This document shows, in pieces, positions 11,651 to 64,000 of a DNA stretch of 64,000 bases. How positions within the stretch are numbered: the stretch's first letter is position 1; the number at the start of each line of letters is the position of its first letter. Position numbers and translations under genes: made by a program. The stretch is taken from NCBI GenBank assembly GCA_024760905.1, contig CM045745.1:4495282-4559281 (forward strand). Reading direction: 5' to 3'. The notes beneath the pieces were generated by a model. That model searched no databases. It was given only the letters and a program-made list of their open reading frames with translations, and was not told where the DNA came from. The stretch is from Plotosus lineatus. Its lineage: Eukaryota > Chordata > Actinopteri > Siluriformes > Plotosidae.

Positions 11651-12011
11651 CCATTTGTGTGCACGTGTCATGTCAAAATAAAAAATGAAATGAATTTTTT
11701 TGTTGTTAATTTAAATCTGTAATTGTATGTTAATTATTAAGGGATAAGGCATGCTCCCGAAATAAAAGCTTTTACCCCACCGTCATGAGTTTGATCCCGG
11801 GGAAATGCACACAGAGATTCCTGGCTTTGTATTTTAAAATTGGCAATTTCTATCACTTTGGACTATTCAAATTAATTCCTGTTTGAGGAAATCGTGGAGT
11901 ATATACTAATGTATATTAACCACTAGTGTAGATAACAAACCAGTCAGATAAGACAACTTTAGTGCAGTATATCTTGATTAGTTTAATTCATCTATTGAGA
12001 AAATAGGCCTG
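11651..12011. other. gene-free stretch
   Basis: AT-rich; a weak reverse or degenerate SINE head may lie near 11,745-11,800 (ggcatgctcccgaaataaaa, gtttgatcccgg), not certain. Confidence 0.35.
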
Positions 12012-12024
12012 AAAAAAGAAAAAG

Positions 12025-12632
12025 TTCTTCTTGTTTTCCTTTCGGCTTTTCCCTTCAGGGGTCGCCACAGCAAACCATCCGCCTCCATCTCACCCTACCC
12101 TCTGTATCTTCTTCTCTTACTCCAACTACCTTCATGTCCTCCTTCACTACCATAAGTCTTCTCTTTGGTCTTCCTCTAGGCCTTCTGCCTGGTAGTTCCA
12201 ACCTCAGCATCCTACTACCAATATACTCACTATCCCTCCTCTGTACATGTCCAAACCATCTCGATCTAGCCTCTCTGACTTTGTCTCCAAAAAGTCTTAC
12301 ATGTGCTGTCCCTCTGATGTACTCATTCCTGATCCTATCCATCCTCGTTACTCCCAAAAAGCTTCTCTTTCTGCCTACTGACACGCCTCCCGCCTCTCAT
12401 TCTTCGACCAACAGTAGTCCAATTTCCAATTTGGTTAACAGCACTGATAGCGATCGTTGTTAACCTGGGCCTCGACCGATCCGGTATGAAATTTGTCTTT
12501 ACTGTTTGCATTTTTTATTCTGGCAAAAGTTTTACGCCAGATGCCCTTCCTGTCGCAACCCTCTGCATTTATCCGGGCTTGGGACCGGTGTGAGGGCGGG
12601 CACTTGTTTGTGCCCCCTCAAAGCTGCATTGC
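12025..12632 (-). mobile_element. internally deleted RTE LINE with 13-bp TSD
   Basis: On the minus strand this is RTE 5' UTR (12,632 to about 12,370) joined directly to the RTE 3' end (about 12,365 to 12,025). TSDs aaaaaagaaaaag lie at 12,012-12,024 and 12,633-12,645. The 5' half includes the caggaagggcatctggcgta block, the 3' half the RWFGHVQRR coding region and the gcgacccctgaaggg end. About 2.5 kb of internal sequence is missing. Confidence 0.88.
12055..12384 (-). CDS. 109-codon mini-ORF of the deleted RTE (uncertain gene)
   Basis: Open frame that begins with the RTE start region (MSVGRKRS) and continues in frame into the RT C-terminal domain (VTRMDRIRNEYIRGTAHV, RWFGHVQRRDSEYIGSRML, RPRGRPKRR, ending CGDP). 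Whether it is ever translated is unknown; it may simply be a by-product of the deletion. Confidence 0.35.
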   Translation of the reverse strand: MSVGRKRSFLGVTRMDRIRNEYIRGTAHVRLFGDKVREARSRWFGHVQRRDSEYIGSRMLRLELPGRRPRGRPKRRLMVVKEDMKVVGVREEDTEGRVRWRRMVCCGDP

Positions 12633-12869
12633 AAAAAAGAAAAAGGAAATGCAAAATATAAATAATTGAAATATTGTATAATCTTTCATTGCGGAACAAA
12701 AAAGTATACAGTACCTTAAATTATATTATTTTACTTATGATGTTTCATAATCTTGCACCTCGTTGGTAAATCTTTTACAGACACTACAGCTCCTCAGAAT
12801 AAATGGGTCATAAGTTGACTTTAGTTATCTGGTCAAGACCATGAGTGGGAGTGTGCGGGTGTGTGAGCC

Positions 12870-13945
12870 ATGGGGGACACACTGCTGACATGGAGGGCTC
12901 GTATCGGCTGTTTTGGACCAACAAAGCCACGAATTTCGGGTAAATTGAAGATAATATGCTTCTCGGGCTCTATGTGTGTGAAATATCTGAAAATGATGCT
13001 GGTGTTGTCCCTAATATTACACCTTGGCTCGAATTGTTATGACCTTGGGAACATGTATTATGTGACCAGAAACGATGTCTGCCGAGCTCATGACGTTGAT
13101 GAAGGTGTGTTGAAGTTGGTGTTTATTCCACGGCAGTTAGAGTTGTGTGGAGACGTTGAGTCAAACCCGGGACCTCCGAAGCAGGCTAAAGTGCAAGGTC
13201 GGCCAACAAGACAAACTAGATTGCAGTTTGGTGAGGACAGAGACGATTATGGTCTGGAGGGGAGTAAAGAAAATGTGTCTCAGACTCAAATGTTGAAGTT
13301 GGTCATATCTGAATTGAGTGTTTTAAACAAGAAGTTTGACCAGATGTTTGAGGAAATCAGGGAGGACTGCAACGCTCTGAGAGAGGAAAACTTAATGTTG
13401 AAAACACGCTTGGAGACATTTGAATTCATTCAAAATTCTCAAATACGACAAAATAACATAATCATTCACGGCGTTCAAGGAACTGCGGGAGAAAAAAGTG
13501 AGAGGAGACAGAGCAGACTGTGCAAAATTTTCTGAAAGAGAGTGTGAAGTTTGACAACTCAAGCAGTGTGAAGTTTGAACAGGTAAAGAGACTTAAATCA
13601 AAGAACCAAATGAAACCAATTATGGTGAAGTTTAGTTCTTATAGGGATAAAATAAGAGTAATGGAGGCATTGAGAGCTACACTGAAGGATACGGAACAAC
13701 ACGTGGTCAATGACTTTATACGACGAGTTCGGGATGTCAGAAGTGGACTGATACCGCATCTGATCGAGGCCAGGAAAAGTGGAAATGATGCATACTTATC
13801 CTATGACAAGTTAGTGATCGAGGATAAAGTGTTCACTCTTAAGGACGACCAGCTTGCAGAGATTGGAAGAAACCGGAAATATAACCGTCGTGATATGCGG
13901 TTTTCTCCCAGACCGGAGATGAGTGACAATGTTAGTACTGGTTAG
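12870..13945 (+). pseudogene. LINE ORF1 with 2A motif, coiled coil and RRM-like part (frameshifted)
   Basis: Codons 12,870-13,535 encode an N-terminal segment with a hydrophobic run at residues 40-53 (LKMMLVLSLILHLG), the 2A motif CGDVESNPGP at residues 93-102, and a coiled coil at about 135-185 (LVISELSVLNKKFDQMFEEI, LREENLMLKTRLETFEF). A frameshift near 13,500-13,530 moves the RNA-binding-like part (IRQNNIIIHGVQ, then MKPIMVKFSSYRDKIRVMEA) into the frame ending at 13,945. The order is that of LINE ORF1 proteins, which bind RNA as trimers (family knowledge). Confidence 0.85.
13152..13175 (+). other. 2A ribosome-skipping motif (DVESNPGP)
   Basis: Codons for D-V-E-S-N-P-G-P match the 2A consensus D(V/I)ExNPGP, preceded by LELCG as in many 2As. 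At such sites the ribosome omits the Gly-Pro bond, giving two proteins from one ORF. 2A-like motifs are known at the N-terminus of ORF1 in some non-LTR retrotransposons of animals. Confidence 0.85.
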
Positions 13946-13987
13946 GGGCGTGGCAGTGACCCACAAGCTACTGAGCATACAGAGGAT

Positions 13988-15366
13988 ATGAACGGATTTA
14001 ACATTGTATCAGGGTATGTACATGTGTGCAGCTGGAACATTCATGGTATCCATTCACTTCGCACAGATTTTGATTTTCTTCAATATTTACGTTCTTTTGA
14101 TATAGTAGGGTTAATCGAAACTATGCACAGGGACGATTTGTTTGTACAGGATCTTTTGCAGGATTATGTATGTTTCGGATTTGTAGCAAGACGTATAAAG
14201 GACTCGGGTCGTTTTTCTGGACGTGTTGCAGTATATATTCGTAATTCCTTGTCTAAAATGTTTAAAAGTATTTATGAAAACTGGGTCAATTCTGTATTTT
14301 TTATTGTTAGACCAACAGGAGTTAATCCATTCATAATGGGATTTGTTTACATTCTACCTGAGAATTCATCAATGTATCCGAAAACAATGGATTGGACAGT
14401 TTAGATCAATATTTATCAACTCTCAAACATGAATATGGTGATTATACTGAAGTCATGCTATTCGGCGATTTTAATGCTCGTATCGGAACTAATGATGATT
14501 TTATCATTGATGATGAGGAGGATGTTGATATTCTGCACTTGGGTGACCTGTATGAAATTGACACGTTTTGTGCCCCTCGTGCAACTCAAGATACAGTTAC
14601 GAATCGTTTCGGATTGGAACTATTAGATTTGTGTCGCGTCTGGGGTATTCACATTGTAAATGGACGCAAGTCAGGAGACCCCAAAGGCACTTTCACATGT
14701 AGAACTCATAGTGGAACGAGCCTAGTCGATTATGTGTTAGCCTCTTCAAGCTTATTTGAAAAAATTAGTGACCTTGTTGTAATATCAAGGACAGAATCCG
14801 ATCACCTTCCAGTGACATGTCAACTTGATTTATCTTTTGTGTATTATGATACTGTAAACTTTTCACAGACAGATGTAAAGCCTGTGATTAGATACAGATG
14901 GCGAGAAGGCAGAGAGCATTCATATTTACAACACTTGGAGTCCCCGACAGTGCGTGAAATGTTGGATGATTTTTTAAATGTTGTCAATATTAATGTAAGC
15001 TCAGCCGTAGATAAGTTAACGAATATCTTTTATTTGGCTGGTGAACAGTTTAGAGTTGTATCATCTCCTATGAGAAGCAGATTTTGTAAACAACCTGTTT
15101 GGTTTGATAAAGATTGTGTAGCTTTAAAGCATAAAAAATATGCCTTTTTGAATCTATTCCGTAGATATAAATGTGATGTTAATTTAAAGAATTTCTTGAA
15201 TTGTAGAAAGAAATTTCGAGTTCTCTGTAGCAATAAGAAACGTTTGCATAAGGATAGTTTAGTAAATTATATAAATTTGGCTGTTTTTGAAAAAGATTGC
15301 AAAAAGTTTTGGCAGAAGTTGAAATCTTTGTTGCTAGTTAAGGGGAAAGTCTCCAATAACTATTGA
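13988..15366 (+). pseudogene. LINE ORF2, AP-endonuclease domain and following linker
   Basis: 13,988-14,404 reads VHVCSWNIHGIHSLRTDFDF and DIVGLIETM (catalytic Asn and Glu motifs). A one-base shift near 14,395 passes to 14,392-15,366, which reads MLFGDFNARIG, GTFTCRTHSGTSLVDYVLAS and TESDHLPVTC (the SDH motif). All main AP-endonuclease motifs remain, so decay is recent in this part. Translation stops near 15,366 before the RT. Confidence 0.88.
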
Positions 15367-15369
15367 TAC

Positions 15370-17735
15370 ATGGTTTGATTATTTTAAGACTCTTTTGAAC
15401 CCCATTCATTCTGAGCATTTTTCTCCTTTAGATGAAGTAGTTGGTAATTTTATGAAAAACCTTGTGATATTTGTAATAATTCCTTTTTATTGTCCATTTC
15501 TCAAATAGAGATAAGGAAAGCAGTGAATTCACTTATGAATGGTAAATCAGGTGGTGTGGATGGTATTCCCCCAGAGTTCATAAAGAAAGCTACAGTTTTA
15601 GTTTTTTGAGATTCCGTTTAATTCGGTTTTGGACAGTGGTGTTTTTCCTGACAGTTGGAATATTGGAATGGTGGCTACTTTATTTAAGAAGGGTGATGTT
15701 ATGGATCCCAATAGTTATCGTGGTATATCTTTATTAAATATTTGAGGTAAAGTCTTTACTTCTATAATTGAGGATAGGATCAGGAAATGGGTAGAATTAA
15801 ATGAAATTATTTATGAATCACAAGCAGGCTTTCAAAGTAATTATTCGACTATTGATAATATATTTACTCTTCAGTCATTATGTGAAACATATTCAAGAAA
15901 ACCAAGGCATCATTTTATGTAGCTTTCATCGACTTTCGTAAGGCTTTCGATTTAGTTAATCGCCAAAAACTTTTGTATATGTGGTAAATCATTTAATGTT
16001 CTTTGTGATATGTATGCAAAAGTTAAGGCATGCATTAAGGCAAGAGAAGGGTTCTCGAGTAACTTCACCACTTCTGCCAGTGTTCGCCAGGGCTGTATGT
16101 TAAGCTCAGTTCTCTTCATCATTTTTATTAATGAAATTGTGTATGAATTTAATCAAAGTGATCTTAGAGGCATATTTGTACAAGAGAATATTAAGGAAAT
16201 ACTATTACTTTTATTTGCAGATGATCTTGTTTTGGTTGATGACACAGTGATAGGCTTACAAAAAAAAACTAGATTTTCTTGAAAAGGTATGCATTAAATG
16301 GGGTTTTGATGTAAATCTTGACAAGTCTAATGTTGTCATTTTTAGAAATGCGCTGGATCGCTGATCCAAAGGTTGGGGGTTCGAGTTCCACTCTCCACAA
16401 GGTTGTCACTGTCCGCCCAGTGCTGCTAACTGGGTTATCAAAGGCGGGCCATGTCTCTCACTGTCTATGGTGAAAGGCATGTAAAAGAACCATTGCTGAC
16501 TTTCGTAAAGAGTAGGCTGCAAAGTCGCCAGCGTGTTTCTGTCCCTTGCTAAAAGGGTTGTGACAGGAAGGGCATCCGACGTAAAAACCTCTGCCAAATC
16601 AAAAAAAAAAAAAAACATGCAAATCAAGATGATTCGCTGTGGCGACTCCCGAGTAAAAGGGAAAAAGCCGAAAGGAAGACAGACAGACAGACAGACGGGG
16701 TCCATTAAAACGGAAAGAGTGTTGGTCTTATGCTGGTAGGGAACTCAAGTGCGTTTCATATTATAAGTATTTAGGACTTACATTTTCTTCAAGATTAATT
16801 TGGTCGCGAGTGTGTGATACTATTTCTATCCAGACAAGAAAGGCAGTTGTTCCAGTTTATAGATTAACCAATTATTTTCATTCAATGCCATTTCAAAATA
16901 TTGCTAAAATTTTTGATTATAAGATTTCTCCAATATTATTGTATGGTGCAGAAATTTGGGGTTGTAGTTTCAGGGAACCAATTGAAAATGTCCAATCTGA
17001 TTTCTTCAAAAGGTGTCTTGGGGTTTCTAAACATACGTCTAGTAACATTATCCGTGGTGATACGGGGAGGAGTTATATGTGTGTTAGTATTAGTTACTGG
17101 TGTAGACTTATTCATATGGATAGTTCGCGTTACCCAAGGGCTTGTTACGAAATGTTGAAGCGTTTTGATGAGCAAAGTAAAATTTGTTGGGTTTCTCGTA
17201 TTCGGGTATTATTGTTTGAAATTGGGTTAGCACATGTGTGGATTGATCAAGATTGTGGTAGGACAAACTTATTTATGAAAGTATTTTCATAAATATTTAT
17301 ATATTTATAGATGTAAGGATATTCAATTTCAAAATTGGCACTCTAAAATTTTCGAACCATCTTTTCTAAAATATTCTAGTGGTTTTAAATCCAATTTCGG
17401 TGTAGAGAAGTATGTAGTGGAATTGTTTTCAGAAAAGGATTTACTAAGATTATATTGTAAATTCCATTGTGCTTCACACAAGTTGAAAATCCAGTTATCT
17501 CGATTTAAATGTAATGAAAATCCCAATGTGCACAACATGTAGTTTAGTCTGTAAGGAAGATGAGTATCATTTCTTACTTGTTTGTCCTGATTTTAAGGCC
17601 AGCAGGCCGCAGTTTTTACCAGAATATTATTATAATGAACCTTCCATTTGTAAAATGAATCAGTTATTGTCATCTACAAATGTAAAACTTATCAGATCTG
17701 TATCATTATACTTGAAAAGAAATCTGCCAATATGA
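15370..17735 (+). pseudogene. LINE ORF2, reverse transcriptase and C-terminus (frameshifted, SINE-interrupted)
   Basis: Fragments in different frames: IRKAVNSLMNGKSGGVDGIP, YESQAGFQSNYSTIDNI, FIDFRKAFDLVNRQKL, SASVRQGCMLSSVLFIIFIN, LLLFADDLVLVDD (catalytic FADD). After the SINE: YKYLGLTFSSR, KISPILLYGAEIWG, FFKRCLGVSKHTS, and the C-terminal Cys/His cluster. At least four frameshifts or stops. Confidence 0.88.
16347..16697 (+). mobile_element. SINE head 1 + tail B, nested in the 2A LINE
   Basis: A 5'-truncated tRNA-like head (B box gggttcgagttcc) and body, then tail B. 16,554-16,615 matches the RTE 5' UTR (agggttgtgacaggaag, catccgacgtaaaaa) and 16,628-16,680 matches the RTE 3' end (gattcgctgtggcgac, agccgaaagga). 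It ends in (GACA)n. It splits the RT between VVIFRN and the KYLGL block. Confidence 0.92.
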
Positions 17736-18199
17736 TATGAAAAATTGTATTAAAAGCGCACTGTATGTATTTTGTGTATTAGCAATATGGGTCACGAGGC
17801 CCCAAATGCAAATAACTTGAAACTTGAAACTTTAGTTATCTGGGATGCCCAGTATATTTTTACATTTCAGGGCATTTTCCCTTTGTTCACGTTTATGCTG
17901 AAATGAGCAAATGCACTTTGACAATGTGAATACAGTGATTTTCTATAGATGAAAAGGTTGGACATGAAGCCCTGGATCCTTTTAATATTTTGATGATTAT
18001 TAGTATCTCTCAAGCCTACAATTCAATAAAGTCTGTAGTATAATGTAAAGTAGGTATTATGTTTATACTTTAATTTATTGCCAACTTATTTAATCAAATT
18101 TTAATAACAACTAAATTATTAGTGGCAATTGACAGATGCCAATGTCCAGAGTGACTTACGTAAGTCCCTAACTGTGAATATATTCTCATTAATTCCCAT

Positions 18200-18480
18200 G
18201 TTAAGAATATAGTCAGTCCAAAATCCCAGCTGACATCAGGTGAGAGGTGGGGTATATCCTGAAATGGGTCAATCTCTTTTGGGCTTCTGCAGTTTAGAGT
18301 GACCGGTTGACCCAATGTTTTTCAACTGTGGCAGGAAACTGGATTGCCAAGAGGAAACCTATACAAGCATGGGGGACCGGGAGGGGCGGGGTTGGGGGGG
18401 AGGGGTCAGAAACATGCAAACTGTGTGCAGAATGGCCAACACTTGAGCCCCAAAACTTTGCTGTGAGGTGATAGTGTTAA
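18200..18480 (-). repeat. degenerate SINE, head 2 type, reverse
   Basis: Reverse order of the tail (gagaggtggggtatatcctg), the ggcaggaaactgg body, acatgcaaactgtgtgcaga and a head remnant (gctgtgaggtgatagtg). Confidence 0.6.
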
Positions 18481-19292
18481 AAATCTGTGCCTCTGTGCAA
18501 CTCAATAAAAACCCAAACACTTTGGTGTGTAGAACTGATATAAGGTCTTGTTGATACTGCATATTAATTCATTTCAAATAGCATCCTGCTAAAAGTTAGA
18601 TATACTCGTGCAGAATAAGGCATAACAAGTATTAAAGTGATTCTGCCATGCAGCGTATGCTTGAGTTATAATAATGAGTGTTAATGTAAAAAACCTGCTG
18701 TGAAAAAATTATTGAATTTTCATGTCATTGTTAATTCCCAGGTTAAGAATATTGTCAGTCCAAAACTAGCTTTAGAAAAAATAAATAAATACATTACCCA
18801 TTCAAATTTTAAGTATCTTTTTCATTGATTCAATACAAATACTCAATAAATCAATAATCATTACAAAACAGAAGTAATACATACTTCATACACTATAACC
18901 TCATAATACACTTCGTGTCTCGAAAATGTGTGTACTTTGATAAACTCAGGAATTATGATCGAATTATGATTAATTATTGACTGTAAGCTATGATTAAAAT
19001 GTGTGACAACTTTTCTTTGAATGGTGTGGAACTGAAGTACAAATTCAGCACTTTTGATAATCCAAGTCTTGGGGGGGGGAAAGGGGAAGTAAAAGCATGT
19101 GTTTTTGTTTTTTTTTTTTTTTAAATCAACATTTCCTTTAAAAGACCTTTTGACATGTTTTATCAACATTTCCTCCAAAGGACCTTTTGACATAAGCCCT
19201 GGTTTTTTTCTACTATAATTTCACTAAAATATTTTCTTTATTCAAAAACTTCTTAGTTTAAACACTGAATGTAATATAATGATATTCATTAA

Positions 19293-19400
19293 CATTCAGT
19301 TCAGTTTTATTTGTACAACACTTTTTTGTTTGTTTGTTTGTTTGTTTGTTTTTTACAATTGGCATTATTGCAAAATAGCTTTCTATAGTAAAAGCATAGT
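19293..19400. repeat. fragment of the ttcagttttattt/ acaattggcatt repeat with (TTTG)n
   Basis: Same order of blocks as at 37,548-37,830, interrupted by a TTTG microsatellite (19,324-19,353). Dispersed fish repeat, class unclear. Confidence 0.5.
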
Positions 19401-19987
19401 AAACAAAATATATTATAATATTCAGAGTAATTATTATTTCAGCCACATAAAGAGTATAAGCCACAGTTAATTTCTTTAATCACATTTTATTGGCTGCCAG
19501 CTTTAGGGTGAAAACACCCATAAAATTTTCTCTGGTCCTCCTAATTTTATTAGCTTACAAGATGGTAAATATGATTTATTTATTTATTTATTTATGTATT
19601 TATTTTTTTGTCTTTAGCAATTTTCTCTTTTTGTACTTCTTTCTTTTTATTTCTCCAATGACATTTGTTTTGACTCATTCAATTTATACTGCATCTATAG
19701 ATATTCATAAAATGCATTCTAAAGTTGAACCTGCTGAAAAAGTAGAATTTGTAAGCAAATCCATAATTCAAGCAATATTCAAGAAAATGCTTTGTCTTCT
19801 TCCCTGAAGTCTAATGGTTTATGATGACATCAGTCACGAGTGAAAAGAAATACATGTGTCATAAGATGTGTGTACAGCTAGAAAAACACTCACCAGTGCC
19901 AAAGTGGCATTGCGAGACTTGGACAAAGCAGGTTTGACACAGGATTTGGCTTTTGTAAGGCTGAAAGTAATGATAAACTACAAGAAG

Positions 19988-62589
<42,602 letters not shown>

Positions 62590-62655
62590 GTTAAGTGGTA
62601 TCTGTGTAATCATAAAATTAAACAATTATTACTTTTACTAATTTAATTAATCAGT

Positions 62656-63073
62656 GTACAGCAAGGTAATGGGTCCAACATTCCTGAGCTCTTCTGAAAG
62701 TAAGACAATAAAGTATGGGTCTCGCTTGAAGCTTGTTCGGCCAGATCCTCTGTTTAAATGCTACATGACATTTTCACCATTTCAAATGGCATTACTTTCA
62801 ATTATCAAGTGTGCTAATTCCAAAGCCAACAAAGTAAAACAATCAAATAAAAAGTTAGATGTACCATTTTACAATATTTTTTTTGTAATACCAAAAACAC
62901 AACTGCCCCACGTAAAGGTAATACAAAGCACACAGAACGGTCAACGGTAACTTTGCACCCAGTCCAGAAGTATAACTTGATTTAAAATAATTAATACATT
63001 GAAACATTTATAATTTATTAGAATTAAAGAATTAGAATTAAAGCTCAGGAATGTTGAACCCATTACCTTGTAC
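62656..63073. repeat. 418-bp inverted-repeat element
   Basis: gtacagcaaggtaatgggt and ttcctgagct at the left pair with agctcaggaa and acccattaccttgtac at the right, about 34 bp of near-perfect TIR. No transposase. MITE-like; superfamily not recognised. Confidence 0.65.
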
Positions 63074-63121
63074 AAGGAAAAGCTCATGCAGGACCCCGAA
63101 TTTAAACTTTTGGTACAAGGC

Positions 63122-63420
63122 CCATGCATTCCCATGTGTTGCCCATATGGGACCCACATTTTAGCCCATCGGGGCAAGCCCATTTTTTACCCATATGGGA
63201 CCCATTCTTTAGCCCATCTGGACATGCCCATGTGTCACCCATGTGGGACCCATATTTTAGCCCAGTTGCTGCCCACGTGGGACCCATATTTCAGCCTATA
63301 TGAGCAAGCCCAGATGGGGCCCACATAGAACCCATGGACAAAATCTTCTAAGGCCCAGATGGGTAGCCCAACTGGGCCCCATATTTTGGCCCATATGGCC
63401 CCCAGCTGGGCTCTATGTCT
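63122..63420. repeat. 48-bp minisatellite with palindromic core
   Basis: Units begin cccatatgggaccca at 63,142, 63,190, 63,238 and, after a 14-bp deletion, 63,272, then decay. Each unit contains a CCCATATGGG or CCCANNTGGG palindrome and ttttagcccat. Confidence 0.88.
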
Positions 63421-63521
63421 CTGTGCTGACTGGGCCTACTATAGATCAAAGACTCACCACAGGGTGTTATGCGTGGAACATGCTTCATGTCAATAATAAA
63501 TTATAGGCCAATACTATAGAC

Positions 63522-64000
63522 CAGTGGTTCTTAACCTGGGTTCGATCGAACCCTAGGGGTTCAGTGAGTCAGTCTCAGGGGTTCGGTGGAGTTCAAGACA
63601 CACACCCGACTCATATTCATGACGACACGCCCCGCTTGGCCATCACTGGCTGCAGCTGATCATGCTACATTGCTTGGCCAATCTGTGCTGCAGGAAATTT
63701 GGTGTGCTCAGTGGTCGACTTGAGAAGGCGATGGTACGTCGTGTGATTTCTTTCTTAATGTTTTAATCCATACTATGTTGAGCAAAAAAAGAAAGTGGTC
63801 GGACAAATATGTACAACATGGATTCACATATACTGTATAACGGAACGTGATGCTAGTCAGTGTCCTATCTGCATGACTTGCAAAGTAGGATCAACCCCTG
63901 CTGACTGACGTATACATACATGTATATGTGTGTATAATATCAATAAATACATATTCAATAGTATAAATGCTTATAATAACAATAAAAAATTCAGAAATAA
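63522..64000 (+). mobile_element. hAT-like transposon, 5' end, runs off window
   Basis: Left end cagtggttcttaacctgggt. Coding begins at about 63,777 with KKRKWSDKYVQHGFTYT, then after a shift ERDASQCPICMTCKVGS, the start of a BED-zinc-finger hAT transposase. The rest is outside. Confidence 0.7.

Larger units (their letters stand above)
12833..17828 (+). mobile_element. complete non-LTR retrotransposon (CR1/L2-group-like) with 2A motif, 15-bp TSD
   Basis: Flanked by perfect TSDs actttagttatctgg at 12,818-12,832 and 17,829-17,843. It has a short 5' UTR, ORF1 (from 12,870), ORF2 with AP endonuclease (13,988-14,860), reverse transcriptase (about 15,500-17,290) and a C-terminal Cys/His region (CTTCSLVCKEDEYHFLLVC near 17,530). 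The 3' end is an acttgaaacttgaaac short repeat. It is broken by several frameshifts and by a SINE at 16,347-16,697. The exact clade is not certain. Confidence 0.9.
17844..19987 (+). other. 5' flank of the mrc1-like gene, no gene
   Basis: AT-rich sequence between the TSD of the 2A LINE and the receptor start codon. It contains a reverse SINE (about 18,200-18,480), a short copy of the repeat also seen at 37,548, and TTTG and TTTA microsatellites. The promoter and 5' UTR should lie near its right end, but I see no convincing TATA box or initiator. An ATGACATCAGTCA-like stretch near 19,825 could be a CRE/AP-1-type site; this is only a motif resemblance. Confidence 0.5.

Noticed and set aside
13146..13175. 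2A motif as evidence of an integrated RNA virus
   Set aside because: The motif sits in an ORF1 followed by a LINE endonuclease and reverse transcriptase with a retroposon TSD; no viral capsid or polymerase is present.
19868..19987. Upstream in-frame ATG at 19,868 as the start of the receptor
   Set aside because: It would put 40 polar residues before the signal peptide core; the ATG at 19,988 (or 19,970) gives a normal signal peptide. A spliced 5' UTR cannot be excluded.

Overview
The window is vertebrate nuclear DNA, most likely from a ray-finned fish. It holds one split host gene with GT/AG-bounded exons. Almost everything else is transposable elements of kinds typical of teleost genomes: RTE-clade, Rex3-like and L2-like LINEs, tRNA-headed SINEs, Tc1-like, pogo/Tigger-like and hAT-like DNA transposons, gypsy-like solo LTRs and very long TA, CA and GA microsatellites. 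The order of fish cannot be fixed from the sequence alone. Nothing prokaryotic is present.

Host gene: the 5' two thirds of a macrophage mannose receptor gene (mrc1-like) lie on the + strand from about 19,988 to 62,589 and continue past the right edge. Twenty-one exons can be placed by splice sites, phase and domain homology. They encode a signal peptide, a cysteine-rich ricin-B-like domain, a fibronectin type II domain, C-type lectin-like domains (CTLD) 1 to 5, and the first part of CTLD6. CTLD4 keeps the EPN and WND sugar/calcium motifs; CTLD5 has lost both. A 37-bp linker exon between CTLD4 and CTLD5 does not fit the reading phase by one base.

Layout: 1-17,850 is intergenic and TE-filled. 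It has a LINE fragment (395-1,003), a Tc1 end, an RTE copy split by an L2-like LINE (2,506-8,289), two SINEs with 12-bp target-site duplications (TSDs), a solo LTR (11,045-11,480), an internally deleted RTE with a 13-bp TSD (12,025-12,632), and a complete LINE with a 15-bp TSD whose ORF1 carries a 2A peptide motif (12,833-17,828). 17,850-19,987 is the 5' flank of the receptor gene. 19,988-62,589 is the gene. Its introns carry a near full-length RTE with a 17-bp TSD (21,071-23,990), a second RTE (28,533-29,682), a Tigger-like element split by a Tc1-like element (32,045-34,545), a Rex3-like LINE, a 3.1-kb RTE (38,712-41,819), several Tigger-like elements, a jockey/I-like LINE interrupted by RTE (47,500-50,690), a second Tc1-like element, an inverted SINE pair and a hAT-like element. 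62,590-64,000 holds a small inverted-repeat element, a 48-bp minisatellite and the 5' end of another hAT-like element.

How the parts relate: the SINEs are modular. Two tRNA-like heads combine with two tails. One tail consists of the 5' end of the resident RTE LINE fused to its 3' end. The deleted RTE at 12,025-12,632 shows the same 5'-to-3' fusion already able to insert with a TSD, so it looks like an intermediate in SINE birth. The 2A-bearing LINE and this RTE/SINE relationship are the most interesting biology here.
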